From Trichococcus patagoniensis (GTDB lineage: Bacteria > Bacillota > Bacilli > Lactobacillales > Aerococcaceae), in contig NZ_QAOM01000009.1 in the NCBI RefSeq assembly GCF_003051085.1, positions 62,001-126,000 on the forward strand: a DNA stretch of 64,000 nt. The letters run 5' to 3'. The notes beneath the pieces are model-generated. The model was not told the origin of the DNA and did not search any database. It saw only the letters and a list, made by a program, of their open reading frames with translations. Below are positions 8,656-17,938 of this stretch, piece by piece. The position numbers were made by a program, and so were the translations under genes. The stretch's first letter is position 1. Every line of letters starts with the position of its first letter.

Positions 8656-9636
8656 TTATTCAAAAAAACCAAAAAATTCGGCCAGCTTATTTTCCAATCG
8701 TTCAATTTCATCACGGATGCTCTTTTCGCTTGGCTCGCCCGTCGATCCGGTCCCGTTGTAAATGCGGTAGAGCACCTCCAGCCATTCCGTCACGGATAGG
8801 ATCGTCCTGTCTTCGAACGGATAAAGGAGGGATAATTGCATGAAGAAGGCATTCTCCATAGCATCCGCCATAGTCGGGTTTTTATTGGCGATTTCTTCCC
8901 GGATGTACGCCATGCCTTCTTTGTATGTTTTCGAGTCGATCAACGGGACAACTCCAGCCAGATCCAATTTTTCTTCGGTCCCGTCCAATCTGACAGTTAG
9001 CGTTGGATGGAGCCCGCGCGCCAGAAATTGATGGATGATCTCTGTCTTGAGCATCCGGTGGAGATTGTTGTTCATGAGCAGGCGTTGCGCTATTTTGCCG
9101 AATTGGTCATCCTCCAATTCCTTCAATTGTTGCGCATAGGCTTGTTGCTTGTGGAACGGTTGCGTATCGATGCTTTTTTCTGCCTTGAGTATTTCTGAAC
9201 TTTTTTTCAGCTTCTTCTCCAAATTCTTAAGCTCAACTTTTTCGACTTCAGCCTCCAATTGCTCCAAAGCGAATTGATGTTCCATCGACAGACCGAAAGT
9301 ATTTTTGCGTGCTTCGATTTGCTCGCGGGCCATGTCGAATGATCCGGAATGCGACAAGCCTTTCAAGTAAAGGAAATCGATGTCGTCCACCGAAATGGAG
9401 GAAGCAATATCCGGACGCATTTCGGTTATCATTTCCACACTCTTCTCTGCTTGATCGGTCTCCTGCAGCAACATAAGATACAGCGGGAGGATATCGTCCG
9501 CTTTTTTGATGGCAACAGCCTTGCCGATCCATTCTTCCGCAAGCTGCAGATTCCCCTCTTCAAATGCCAACAATCCCTTTTTCAAGTATCCCTCGTAATT
9601 TAGTGGAAAAACAATTCTTTCTCCCATTTCCATCAC
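8656..9636 (-). CDS. TPR-like protein of unknown function
   Basis: Acidic, mostly helical protein of up to 326 residues with no signal peptide or membrane segment. Residues about 12-110 look like two or three tetratricopeptide-type helix pairs (YLKKGLLAFEEGNLQLAEEW, then IDFLYLKGLSHSGSFDMARE). Residues about 125-175 are a charged coiled coil rich in Lys and Glu. The C-terminal half is compact and ends in another charged helix. I do not recognise a catalytic motif. Its position next to the fatty-acid operon is probably incidental, because a terminator separates them. The start could be any of three nearby codons (9636 GTG, 9633 ATG, 9627 ATG); GGGGTG best fits the last. Confidence 0.75.
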   Translation of the reverse strand: MMEMGERIVFPLNYEGYLKKGLLAFEEGNLQLAEEWIGKAVAIKKADDILPLYLMLLQETDQAEKSVEMITEMRPDIASSISVDDIDFLYLKGLSHSGSFDMAREQIEARKNTFGLSMEHQFALEQLEAEVEKVELKNLEKKLKKSSEILKAEKSIDTQPFHKQQAYAQQLKELEDDQFGKIAQRLLMNNNLHRMLKTEIIHQFLARGLHPTLTVRLDGTEEKLDLAGVVPLIDSKTYKEGMAYIREEIANKNPTMADAMENAFFMQLSLLYPFEDRTILSVTEWLEVLYRIYNGTGSTGEPSEKSIRDEIERLENKLAEFFGFFE

Positions 9637-9695
9637 CCCAATCTAAGTTTAAGCTGATTTTCCTGTTAGGTCATTATAACACAAAAGCGAACGCG

Positions 9696-9733
9696 AAAAA
9701 AACCGCCCACACAGCTGATGCTGTGCGGACGGT
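9696..9733 (-). terminator. Terminator of the fatty-acid operon
   Basis: CCGTCCGCACAGC pairs with GCTGTGTGGGCGG around a four-base loop and is followed on the minus strand by seven T. It lies 24 bases after accA and closes the fab/acc transcript. Confidence 0.9.
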
Positions 9734-9756
9734 CCGTAGCTGTTCTTGATTTTGAA

Positions 9757-10539
9757 TCAATAGTTCCGGAATCGTTTTTGTCTTTGCTCGACCAATTCAG
9801 CTGGAGTCAGTTGCTTCAGCTCTTTCAGCTTGGCACTCAATTCCCGCTTCAGTTCCAACATGACATCATCCGATTTACGGGCCACTTTCCTACGGGTTTC
9901 CATAATGATTTTGTCGATGACGTCCAATGAAAAAAGATCATCAGGCGTCAACTTCATTACTTTGGCTGCTTCATCGGATCGTGAGGAATCCTTCCATAAA
10001 ATGGAGGCAAAGCCTTCCGGAGACAGGACAGAATACATGGTATTCTCCAACATCCAAACCTCGTTGCCCATCGCCAGCGCCAATGCACCGCCGCTGCCTC
10101 CCTCGCCGATGAAGATAGCGATGAAAGGAACCGTCAGTTGACTCATCACCAAAAGCGATTCAGCGATTGCTTCACCTATGCCTCGGTCCTCAGAATCGAC
10201 GTCGCAAAAAGCACCTGAGGTATTGATGAAAGTTACGATCGGACGATTGAATTTCTCCGCCTGCTTCATCAAACGGATCGCTTTACGATAGCCTTCCGGA
10301 TGCGGTGACCCGAAATTCCGATAGACATTTTCAGTCACATCATGGCCTTTTTGCGTTCCGATGACGGTTACCGGCATGTCATCCAGCAATGCGATTCCTC
10401 CGACGATAGCAGGGTCGTCACCGAATTTTCTGTCGCCGTGGAATTCAACAAAACCTTCACAGATGGCATGGATCATTTCTGTCGCCGTCAGACGGGAGAT
10501 GCTTCTTGCAGATGTGATAATTTCTTTGACATCCTTCAC
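9757..10539 (-). CDS. accA: Acetyl-CoA carboxylase carboxyltransferase, alpha subunit
   Basis: Subunit of 260 residues that, with AccD, transfers CO2 from biotin-AccB to acetyl-CoA to give malonyl-CoA, the first committed step of fatty-acid synthesis. The crotonase-like carboxyltransferase domain shows FHGDRKFGDDPAIVGGIA, a region corresponding to the DTKGAYPG signature but reading INTSGAFCDVDSEDRG, and GEGGSGGALALAMGNEVWML for the oxyanion site. The GTG start overlaps the accD stop as GTGA, implying translational coupling. It is the last gene of the operon. The short N-terminus is typical of Lactobacillales AccA, which lacks the long leader of Gram-negative homologues. Confidence 0.95.
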   Translation of the reverse strand: MKDVKEIITSARSISRLTATEMIHAICEGFVEFHGDRKFGDDPAIVGGIALLDDMPVTVIGTQKGHDVTENVYRNFGSPHPEGYRKAIRLMKQAEKFNRPIVTFINTSGAFCDVDSEDRGIGEAIAESLLVMSQLTVPFIAIFIGEGGSGGALALAMGNEVWMLENTMYSVLSPEGFASILWKDSSRSDEAAKVMKLTPDDLFSLDVIDKIIMETRRKVARKSDDVMLELKRELSAKLKELKQLTPAELVEQRQKRFRNY

Positions 10540-11411
10540 TGCACTTCACCCGCCTTTTCTGCAGGAGCATGCAACAGCAAAAGATGCTGCAATGCTCTCT
10601 TTAAATCTTTTCTGGCTACAATTTTGTCGATAAAGCCATTTTCCAGCACTTTTTCAGCCGTCTGGAAGCCTTCAGGCAATTTCGCTTTGATTGTCTGTTC
10701 GATGACGCGTTTGCCGGCGAAACCGACAGTCGCCCCTGTTTCAGCCAGGATGATATCCCCTTGCATCGCAAAGCTGGCCGTTACGCCCCCAGTCGTCGGG
10801 TCGGTCAGGACTGTGATGTACAACAGTCCTGCTTTACTGTGATTGGAGACTGCAACGCTGACTTTCGCCATCTGCATCAAGGACATGATGCCCTCTTGCA
10901 TTCTGGCGCCGCCCGAAGCCGTGAAGACGATGATCGGGAGTTTTTCTGACGTTGCGCGTTCAAACGCGAGCGTCAGCTTCTCGCCGACAACTTTCCCCAT
11001 GCTTGCCATGATAAAGTTCGAATCCATCACACACAAAGCAACTTTATGCTTATTGATGAATGCCGCGCCGGTTACAACCGCCTCGTCAAGTCCCGTTTTT
11101 TCTTTGGCAATCTTCAGTTTGTTCTCATACCCCGGAAAAGCCAATGGATTTTCTTCGGGCATGAGCGCGTTCCATTCATCAAAAGAACCTTCATCAACGA
11201 TATTGGAAATGCGTTCATATGCCGAAATCCTGAAATTATAGGCACAATGCGGGCATACTTTATCTTTCCCCAAATCCTTGCTGTAGATCGTCTTTTGACA
11301 ATTCGGGCATTTTTCCCATAAGCCTTCAGGAACGATCGGTTTCTGATCGTCTGCTTTTGAAGCGGGAACTTGAGCTATCTGAATGTAAGGACGCTTACGA
11401 AATAATTTCAT
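10536..11411 (-). CDS. accD: Acetyl-CoA carboxylase carboxyltransferase, beta subunit
   Basis: Subunit of 291 residues forming the carboxyltransferase heterotetramer with AccA. An N-terminal four-cysteine zinc ribbon (CPNCQ near residue 35 and CPHCAY about 20 residues on) precedes the crotonase-like domain with TASGGARMQEG and TDPTTGGVTASFAMQGD. The ATG start has GAGGTGAGG-like sequence upstream in the gap after accC. Overlap with accA suggests equimolar synthesis of the two subunits. Confidence 0.96.
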   Translation of the reverse strand: MKLFRKRPYIQIAQVPASKADDQKPIVPEGLWEKCPNCQKTIYSKDLGKDKVCPHCAYNFRISAYERISNIVDEGSFDEWNALMPEENPLAFPGYENKLKIAKEKTGLDEAVVTGAAFINKHKVALCVMDSNFIMASMGKVVGEKLTLAFERATSEKLPIIVFTASGGARMQEGIMSLMQMAKVSVAVSNHSKAGLLYITVLTDPTTGGVTASFAMQGDIILAETGATVGFAGKRVIEQTIKAKLPEGFQTAEKVLENGFIDKIVARKDLKRALQHLLLLHAPAEKAGEVQ

Positions 11412-11447
11412 TTCCTCACCTCTAGTGTGACTTCTTGACTAATTGAT

Positions 11448-12824
11448 TTATACACTTTCCTCTTCTTCAGGTGCCCACGTTTTCAGGAACACATTCTGAA
11501 GATATTCCGTATCGTAATCTCCGGAAATGAAATTAGGATCCTGCAGAATATCTTCCTGGAAGAATTGGTTCGTGTCGACTCCTTCGATGACCAGCTCCTG
11601 AAGCGCACGCCTCATTTTGGCGATTGCTTCACTTCTGTTGTCGCCTTTTGTGATGATTTTGGCGATCATCGAGTCATAGAATGGCGGAATCACATATCCG
11701 CCATACATGGCGCTTTCGACACGCAGTCCATTCCCGCCGCTAGGCAAGAACAGGTAGTCGATTTTCCCGGATGAAGGGCGGAAGCCCAAAGCCGGATTTT
11801 CAGCGTTGATACGGCACTCGATTGTGTGACCGGTGATGGCTACCTCATCTTGCGTAAAGGACAAAGGCTCACCGCTTGCGATGCGCAATTGTTCCTTGAC
11901 GATATCGATGCCAGTCGCCATTTCGGTTACCGGATGCTCCACTTGGATACGCGTGTTCATTTCCATGAAATAGAAACGTTGTTCGGCATCGACGAGGAAC
12001 TCGATCGTACCTGCATTCGTATAGCCGACATGTTTGGCCGCTCGGATGGCGACGTCTCCCATGGCTTTGCGCGTAGCTTCAGTGATGAACGTGGACGGGC
12101 TCTCTTCCAGCACTTTCTGATGATTACGCTGAAGTGAGCAATCGCGTTCGCCCAGATGGACAACATTGCCGAATGAATCCCCTAAAATCTGCACTTCGAT
12201 GTGACGAGCCGGTGTGATGATCTTTTCAAGATACATGCGGTCATCTCCGAAGGCTGCCTTGGCTTCCGCTTTCGCTTGACTGAAGGCTGCCTCCAAACCG
12301 TTTTCTTGGTAGACTTTCCGCATCCCTTTACCGCCGCCGCCAGCAGCAGCTTTCAGGATGACCGGATAACCGATTTTCTCTGCTTGCAGCACTGCCTCTT
12401 CGTATGAAGAGATGTAGCCTTCGCTTCCCGGGGTCACAGGCACGCCTGCTGCAATCATCGTTTTGCGGGCGTTTGCTTTGTTGCCCATCAGGTCGATGAT
12501 GGTGGAAGAAGGTCCGATGAATCGGATATTCATTTCTTCGCACATTGTGGCGAATGCGCTGTTTTCCGAGAGGAAACCGAAGCCTGGATGGATGGCTTGG
12601 GCTCCCGTAACGACTGCCGCACTCAAAATGCTTGTCATATTCAAATAGGAATCGCTCGCTTTTGCAGGACCGATACAGATAGCCTGAGTGGCCAGTTGTG
12701 TATGCAACGCTTCGCGGTCAGCTTCAGAATAGACCGCTACCGTCTGGATTCCTAATTCATGACAAGCCCGAATGATCCTGACAGCAATTTCTCCTCTATT
12801 TGCGATCAATACCTTCGTAAACAT
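11448..12824 (-). CDS. accC: Acetyl-CoA carboxylase, biotin carboxylase subunit
   Basis: ATP-grasp enzyme of 458 residues that carboxylates the biotin on AccB using ATP and bicarbonate. The N-terminal domain begins KVLIANRGEIAVRIIRAC; the glycine-rich ATP lid is KAAAGGGGKGMR; the metal-binding and catalytic segment is FMEMNTRIQVEHPVTE. MFTKVLIANR was taken as the start, four codons inside the longest frame, because this is the conserved family N-terminus. It begins two bases after the fabZ stop codon. The C-terminus ends in an acidic tail (EEEES). Confidence 0.96.
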   Translation of the reverse strand: MFTKVLIANRGEIAVRIIRACHELGIQTVAVYSEADREALHTQLATQAICIGPAKASDSYLNMTSILSAAVVTGAQAIHPGFGFLSENSAFATMCEEMNIRFIGPSSTIIDLMGNKANARKTMIAAGVPVTPGSEGYISSYEEAVLQAEKIGYPVILKAAAGGGGKGMRKVYQENGLEAAFSQAKAEAKAAFGDDRMYLEKIITPARHIEVQILGDSFGNVVHLGERDCSLQRNHQKVLEESPSTFITEATRKAMGDVAIRAAKHVGYTNAGTIEFLVDAEQRFYFMEMNTRIQVEHPVTEMATGIDIVKEQLRIASGEPLSFTQDEVAITGHTIECRINAENPALGFRPSSGKIDYLFLPSGGNGLRVESAMYGGYVIPPFYDSMIAKIITKGDNRSEAIAKMRRALQELVIEGVDTNQFFQEDILQDPNFISGDYDTEYLQNVFLKTWAPEEEESV

Positions 12825-12825
12825 A

Positions 12826-13257
12826 TTATCTACCAATGATGAATGTCATTTCAACTTCACAAACTTTTTTGTCTCCGACAAAAGCTTGTCCATAACCGAT
12901 ACCTGCAAATTTTTTCAATTTGATGATATCCACTTGAAGGCGCAAAACGTCGCCAGGAACAACTTTTTGACGGAATTTGACTTTATTCAATCCGCCTAAG
13001 TAAGCTGTTTGTCCTTCGAAATCCGGTAATGTCAACAACGGGATAGATCCTGCTTGAGCCAATGCTTCAACGATCAATACACCCGGCATTACTGGTTCGC
13101 CAGGGAAATGTCCTTGGAAGAACGGTTCATTGATGGTTACGTTTTTGTAGCAGACGATGTGTTCGCCTGGTGTCAACTCTTCAACTTTGTCGATGAAGAA
13201 AATTGGGTAACGGTTCGGGATGATAGCCATAACTTCTTGTGCGCTTAATAAACTCAT
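12826..13257 (-). CDS. fabZ: 3-hydroxyacyl-ACP dehydratase FabZ
   Basis: Hot-dog fold dehydratase of 143 residues that removes water from 3-hydroxyacyl-ACP to give trans-2-enoyl-ACP. The catalytic His50 and Glu64 are visible in [32 protein letters not shown] precedes the ATG. It lies between accB and accC, as in other Lactobacillales. Only one FabZ/FabN-type gene is in this operon, so whether it also isomerises to the cis-3 form for unsaturated fatty acids cannot be told from sequence. Confidence 0.96.
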   Translation of the reverse strand: MSLLSAQEVMAIIPNRYPIFFIDKVEELTPGEHIVCYKNVTINEPFFQGHFPGEPVMPGVLIVEALAQAGSIPLLTLPDFEGQTAYLGGLNKVKFRQKVVPGDVLRLQVDIIKLKKFAGIGYGQAFVGDKKVCEVEMTFIIGR

Positions 13258-13275
13258 TTTAATAATCTCCTTTTT

Positions 13276-13737
13276 TTAGACGATGCGGAACAACGGTTGG
13301 TTGTATTCAACAATTTGTTCATTTTCAACCAACACTTCAACGATTTCCCCATCGAATTCGCTTTTGATTTCATTCATAAGTTTCATTGCTTCCACCAAGC
13401 AGACTACATCGCCTTTAGCGATGGTTTGGCCTTTAGTGGCATACGGTTTCGCATCCGGAGTCGGTGAAAGGTAAACAACGCCGACAATCGGAGAAGTAAT
13501 GATCTGTCCTTCTTTTTTCGCAGTCGCTTCAGAAACGGCTTCTTTGATGTTTTGGACCGGAGCAGTCACTGCTGGAGTTGGAGCTGCAGCCGGAACGCTG
13601 TCGCTTGACTGTTGGTTCGATTGGACCAACTTGTTCTTGGACAACAAAAGTTGAAAGTCGCCAGTCTGATAATGCAACTCAGTCAAGGTCGATTCATCGA
13701 TCAAGGAAATGAGGCTTTTTACATCTTCAATATTCAC
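13276..13737 (-). CDS. accB: Acetyl-CoA carboxylase biotin carboxyl carrier protein
   Basis: Carrier of 153 residues. The C-terminal biotinyl domain contains VEAMKLMNEI, with Lys119 as the biotin attachment site, and the characteristic GDVVCLVE and VEVLVENEQIVEYNQPLF strands. A Pro/Ala-rich flexible linker (about residues 48-62) joins it to a short helical N-terminus. It starts three bases after fabF and so is co-translated with it. Confidence 0.96.
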   Translation of the reverse strand: MNIEDVKSLISLIDESTLTELHYQTGDFQLLLSKNKLVQSNQQSSDSVPAAAPTPAVTAPVQNIKEAVSEATAKKEGQIITSPIVGVVYLSPTPDAKPYATKGQTIAKGDVVCLVEAMKLMNEIKSEFDGEIVEVLVENEQIVEYNQPLFRIV

Positions 13738-13740
13738 GTA

Positions 13741-14976
13741 TTAAGCCTCCCATTTTTTGAAACATAGTACGGCATTGTGGCCGCCGAAGCCCAAAGAGTT
13801 GCTCAATGTGTAAGTGACTTCTTTTTCACGTCCAACGTTCGGGATGTAGTCCAGATCGCAGCCTTCATCAGCCACTTGGAACCCGATTGTAGGCGGCAGG
13901 AAGTCGTCTTGAATGGCTTTAACGCAGGCAACAGCTTCGATACCGCCGGCAGCGCCCAATAGATGACCAGTCATGCTCTTTGTGCTTGAAATAGCGACGT
14001 TGTAGGCTTCTTCGCCGAAAGCGTATTTGATGGCAGCCGTTTCGCCGGAGTCGTTTGCTGCCGTGCTTGTTCCGTGAGCATTGATGTAATCAACTTGCGC
14101 CGGAGTGATGCCCGCTTCTTTCATGGCTAGGAGCATCGCTTTGCCAGCTCCGCTTCCATCAGCTGATGGAGCCGTCATATGGTAAGCATCACAAGTGACG
14201 CCGTATCCGACAACTTCAGCCAAGATGTTTGCGCCGCGTTCCAATGCGTGATCAAGATTTTCAAGCATCAAGATGCCCGCTCCTTCACCCATTACAAAAC
14301 CATTTCTCTCTTTGTCGAAAGGAATGGAAGCGCGATCCGGATCAGTGCTTGTGGACAAAGCAGTCAGTGCCGCAAAACCAGCGATGCCGATTTCGCAGAC
14401 CGTTGCTTCAGCACCACCTGCAAGCATCAGGTCTGCATAACCATGTTTGATGCTGCGGAACGCTTCTCCGATTGAGTTTGTCGCGGAAGCACAAGCAGTA
14501 ACGATGTCCATGCTTGGTCCTTTGGCGCCGAATTTGATGGCAGTATTTCCTGCTGCCATGTTTCCGATCGCCATTGGTACGAACATAGGCGGAACGCGTT
14601 TCGGTCCTTTTTCATGCATTTTGATGATGCCGGATTCCATAGTCATGAAGCCGCCGACACCAGACCCGATGGTAACGCCAAAGCGATCCGCATCGATTTT
14701 CTCCATGTCGATGCCGCTTTCTTCCACGGCTTGAGCTGAGGCTGCTACCGCATATTGCGAAAACAGATCCATACGCTTGTGTTCTTTACGGTCCATATAC
14801 AGAGTCGCATCGAAGTCTTTCACTTCACCTGCGACAGAAATGCCCGTTTCGCTTGCGTCAAAATTGGTGATGGCAGCAATACCGTTTTTACCGTTTTTGA
14901 TGCCGTCCCAATATTCAGTGACTGTATTTCCTAAAGGTGTGATAGCACCCATACCTGTAATTACAACGCGATTCAT
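13741..14976 (-). CDS. fabF: 3-oxoacyl-ACP synthase II
   Basis: Condensing enzyme of 411 residues that elongates acyl-ACP with malonyl-ACP. The Cys-His-His triad is visible: Cys162 in VTACASATNSIG, a His in NAHGTSTAANDSGE, and a His in KSMTGHLLGAAGGIE. The C-terminal NSLGFGGHNAVL is the conserved gating loop region. No separate fabB is present, so this is the main elongation synthase of the cluster. AGGAGGATAAAT precedes the ATG. Confidence 0.97.
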   Translation of the reverse strand: MNRVVITGMGAITPLGNTVTEYWDGIKNGKNGIAAITNFDASETGISVAGEVKDFDATLYMDRKEHKRMDLFSQYAVAASAQAVEESGIDMEKIDADRFGVTIGSGVGGFMTMESGIIKMHEKGPKRVPPMFVPMAIGNMAAGNTAIKFGAKGPSMDIVTACASATNSIGEAFRSIKHGYADLMLAGGAEATVCEIGIAGFAALTALSTSTDPDRASIPFDKERNGFVMGEGAGILMLENLDHALERGANILAEVVGYGVTCDAYHMTAPSADGSGAGKAMLLAMKEAGITPAQVDYINAHGTSTAANDSGETAAIKYAFGEEAYNVAISSTKSMTGHLLGAAGGIEAVACVKAIQDDFLPPTIGFQVADEGCDLDYIPNVGREKEVTYTLSNSLGFGGHNAVLCFKKWEA

Positions 14977-14991
14977 ATTTATCCTCCTGAC

Positions 14992-15723
14992 TTACATGTA
15001 CATGCCGCCATTGACACTGATGGTCTGGCCGGTGATGTAAGAATTCTCACTTAAGAAGACAGCAGTGTTTGCCACTTCTTCGGCTTTTCCAAATCGTTTC
15101 AATGGGATTTGCGTCAACATTTGTTCCTGAATCTTTTCTGAAAGAACATCCGTCATTTCCGTTTCGATGAATCCTGGAGCAATGGCATTACAAGTAATGC
15201 CTCTTGTTGCAGCTTCACGGGCGACAGATTTCGTCAATCCGATGATTCCGGCTTTGCTGGCAGCATAGTTGGCCTGCCCTGTATTTCCGGTTTCACCGAC
15301 GACGCTTGAGATATTGATGATGCTGCCGGCTCTTTGCTTCAGCATCAGCGGCAAAGCGTGGCGGATCATATTGAAGGTACCCTTCAGATTCACTTGATAA
15401 GTGGCATCGAAATCCTCTTCATCCATGCGCATGATCAATTTGTCGCGGGTGATCCCTGCATTGTTAACCAAAACATCAACGGAACCGAAAAGTTCTTTGG
15501 CTTGGCTGACGATTTCTTTGGCGGTCTGAAAATCGCTGACATCGCCTAAGAGTGTTTTGACAGTGACGCCGTAGGATTCCAGATGCGCAACTTTTTCTTC
15601 AGCAATCGGTTTGCGTGCGTTCAGAACGATATTGGCTCCACGTTTCGCATACGCTTCAGCGATGGCTTCCCCGATTCCTCTTGAACTACCAGTGACGATG
15701 ACCGTCTTTCCTTTTAAATCCAA
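14992..15723 (-). CDS. fabG: 3-oxoacyl-ACP reductase
   Basis: NADPH-dependent SDR of 243 residues that reduces 3-ketoacyl-ACP. The cofactor motif TGSSRGIGEAIAEAYAKRG, NNAG at residues 87-90, and the catalytic Ser140, Tyr153 and Lys157 (GQANYAASKAG) are all present. The C-terminus ends in the family-typical TGQTISVNGGMYM. It lies between fabD and fabF with short gaps. Confidence 0.97.
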   Translation of the reverse strand: MDLKGKTVIVTGSSRGIGEAIAEAYAKRGANIVLNARKPIAEEKVAHLESYGVTVKTLLGDVSDFQTAKEIVSQAKELFGSVDVLVNNAGITRDKLIMRMDEEDFDATYQVNLKGTFNMIRHALPLMLKQRAGSIINISSVVGETGNTGQANYAASKAGIIGLTKSVAREAATRGITCNAIAPGFIETEMTDVLSEKIQEQMLTQIPLKRFGKAEEVANTAVFLSENSYITGQTISVNGGMYM

Positions 15724-15752
15724 GACTATCCCTCATTTCTTGTCAGATCTCT

Positions 15753-16679
15753 TTATTTTTGTAACGCTTCAAGGGTCTTGTTGAAGGATTTTAGATCCTC
15801 CACATTGTATACAGTGACCTCTTTATTGATTTTTTTGATGAATTTGCTTAAAGTCGTGCCAGGGCCGACTTCTACGAAGGTGTCCACACCCAGTTCAACC
15901 AGCTTGCGGACGCTGTCTTCCCATAAAACCGGCGATTCGATCTGACGCACCAACAGACCCTTGATGGCGTCCCTTGTTACGATGGTCGCTTCGGTATTGC
16001 CTACAACCGGTATCTTCGGCTCATCGACAGTCACTTCAGCCAAAGCCACTTCCAACTTTTCCGCTGCAGGATGCAACAGAGCTGTATGAAAAGGACCACT
16101 GACATTCAACGGGATGATGCGCTTCACGCCTTTGGACTCAAGGATTTCGATGGCTTTATTGACGCCTTCGATTTCCCCGCCGATGACGATCTGCGTCGGC
16201 ATATTGTAGTTGGCAGGCGCTACATAAGCTGTTTCGCTTGCTTCCCTGCAAGATTCTTCGATGACAGCGCGTTCCGCATTCATGACGGCGGCCATTTTGC
16301 CGCGTCCTGCAGGCACTGCCTCGCTCATGTATTTGCCGCGTTTTGCTACGAGCGAAATAGCCTCATTAAAAGAAAAAGCATTGGCTTTCACCAGTGCTGT
16401 ATATTCTCCGAGGCTCAATCCTGCAACAAAATCTGGCTGAATTCCCTTTTCAGCTAGTAATTGATCAAGGGCGTAGCTAACCGTTAAGATTGCTGGTTGT
16501 GTATATTCAGTTAAATGAAGCTTGTCGTTCTCTTGGAAACATAATTCTGCAACATCGTAACCAAGCGTTGCTGAAGCTTCATCAAAAACAGTGCGCACAA
16601 CGGCATACTCGTTATAAAGTTCTTGACCCATTCCGAAATATTGCGCACCTTGACCACTATAGACAAAAGCTGTTGCCAT
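15753..16679 (-). CDS. fabD: Malonyl-CoA:ACP transacylase
   Basis: Enzyme of 308 residues that loads malonyl groups onto ACP. GQGAQYFGMG forms the oxyanion hole, Ser89 sits in the nucleophile elbow GLSLGEYTAL, and GPFHTALL supplies the catalytic His. The C-terminal VEVGPGTTLSKFIKKI is conserved. It follows fabK after about 20 bases, with GAGGTGAAATA before the ATG. Confidence 0.97.
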   Translation of the reverse strand: MATAFVYSGQGAQYFGMGQELYNEYAVVRTVFDEASATLGYDVAELCFQENDKLHLTEYTQPAILTVSYALDQLLAEKGIQPDFVAGLSLGEYTALVKANAFSFNEAISLVAKRGKYMSEAVPAGRGKMAAVMNAERAVIEESCREASETAYVAPANYNMPTQIVIGGEIEGVNKAIEILESKGVKRIIPLNVSGPFHTALLHPAAEKLEVALAEVTVDEPKIPVVGNTEATIVTRDAIKGLLVRQIESPVLWEDSVRKLVELGVDTFVEVGPGTTLSKFIKKINKEVTVYNVEDLKSFNKTLEALQK

Positions 16680-16700
16680 TATTTCACCTCTATAAATTTG

Positions 16701-17660
16701 TTACTCAGCCCACAATTTTGCTTGGGCCAAGATAACTTCTTTGCATTCCGTCATATACTCTTGTATGATATCGTGACACGTCTGTTCCTTCGAAATCAAA
16801 CCGGCAATCTGTCCGGCCATCATCGAACCGTAGTCTTTATCACCATCGACAGTCGCTCTTCTCAGAGCGCCTTTGCCCATTTCTTCAAGTTTTGCGAAGT
16901 CCGGATTTTCCTTGCTCGTCTCTTCTTTCTCGACTTGCAGATATTCTCTGGTCAACTTGTTGCGCAACACACGAACAGGATGCCCGGTAATCTGACCGGT
17001 AATGACTGTGTCGATGTCTTTCGCTTTAAGGATGGCATTCTTGAAATTTTGATGGGCATTGGATTCTTTGGCAACTACAAAACGGGTCCCGACTTGAACA
17101 GCAGATGCGCCCAACATAAAAGCAGCCGCCATCCCGCGTCCGTCACCAATACCGCCGGCAGCGATGACAGGAATGGAAACGGCATCGACAACCTGAGGAA
17201 CCAGGGCAATTGTCGTTGTTCTTCCGATGTGTCCACCGGATTCCATGCCTTCGACAACGACAGCGTGTGCGCCGTCTTTCTCCATTCTTCTCGCTAAAGC
17301 TACGGAAGCCACAACCGGAATGACTGTGATGCCTGCTTCTTTGAATTGGTTCATATAGCGGGCTGGACTTCCCGCGCCGGTTGTGACAACCTTAACGCCA
17401 GAAGCGATCACTGCTTCAACAATAGCATCAACATGCGGATTCAAAAGCATGATGTTTACGCCAAAAGGCTTATTCGTCAATGCTTTCATTTTCGAAATTT
17501 TTTCATTCGCTACATCCACACTATCATGTCCAGTCCCTATAAGACCAAGCCCACCAGCATTGGAAACGGCACTTGCCAAATCAGCATCCGCTACCCACGC
17601 CATTGCTCCTTGAATGATTGGATATTGGATGCCTAATAATTCACATAATTCTGACTTCAT
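16701..17660 (-). CDS. fabK: Enoyl-ACP reductase II (FMN-dependent)
   Basis: Flavin enzyme of 319 residues that performs the last reduction of each elongation cycle with NAD(P)H. It has the nitronate-monooxygenase-like TIM barrel with YPIIQGAMAWVADADLASAVSNAG (given here in two parts, YPIIQGAMAWV and ADADLASAVSNAGGLG), the catalytic-His region VEGMESGGHIGRTTT and the FMN phosphate loop AAGGIGDGRGMAAAF. FabK is structurally unrelated to FabI and is not inhibited by triclosan. No fabI is seen in the window. Confidence 0.96.
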   Translation of the reverse strand: MKSELCELLGIQYPIIQGAMAWVADADLASAVSNAGGLGLIGTGHDSVDVANEKISKMKALTNKPFGVNIMLLNPHVDAIVEAVIASGVKVVTTGAGSPARYMNQFKEAGITVIPVVASVALARRMEKDGAHAVVVEGMESGGHIGRTTTIALVPQVVDAVSIPVIAAGGIGDGRGMAAAFMLGASAVQVGTRFVVAKESNAHQNFKNAILKAKDIDTVITGQITGHPVRVLRNKLTREYLQVEKEETSKENPDFAKLEEMGKGALRRATVDGDKDYGSMMAGQIAGLISKEQTCHDIIQEYMTECKEVILAQAKLWAE

Positions 17661-17685
17661 ACAAGGCCTACTTTCCTTTTACTGC

Positions 17686-17913
17686 TTATTCTGCTAATTG
17701 AGCTTCAACGTATTTAACTAAATCTTCAACAGTGTTGATGCCTTCGTCTGATTCGATTTTGATGTCAAATTCGTCTTCGATGTCATTGATGATTTGGAAT
17801 AAGTCCAGGCTGTCAGCATCCAAGTCTTCTCTGAAGTTAGTTGCTAATTGTACTTCTTCTACTTCTTTGTCCAATTGTTCCACGATAATAGCTTGAATTT
17901 TTTCGAATGTCAT
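17686..17913 (-). CDS. acpP: Acyl carrier protein
   Basis: Acidic four-helix protein of 75 residues that carries growing acyl chains. Ser35 in [10 protein letters not shown] is the phosphopantetheine attachment site. The start MTFEKIQ was chosen because GGAGG lies 8 bases upstream; the longer in-frame start lacks a site. It lies between fabH and fabK as in other Lactobacillales operons. Confidence 0.97.
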   Translation of the reverse strand: MTFEKIQAIIVEQLDKEVEEVQLATNFREDLDADSLDLFQIINDIEDEFDIKIESDEGINTVEDLVKYVEAQLAE

Positions 17914-17938
17914 AATAAATTCCTCCATATATGTTTTT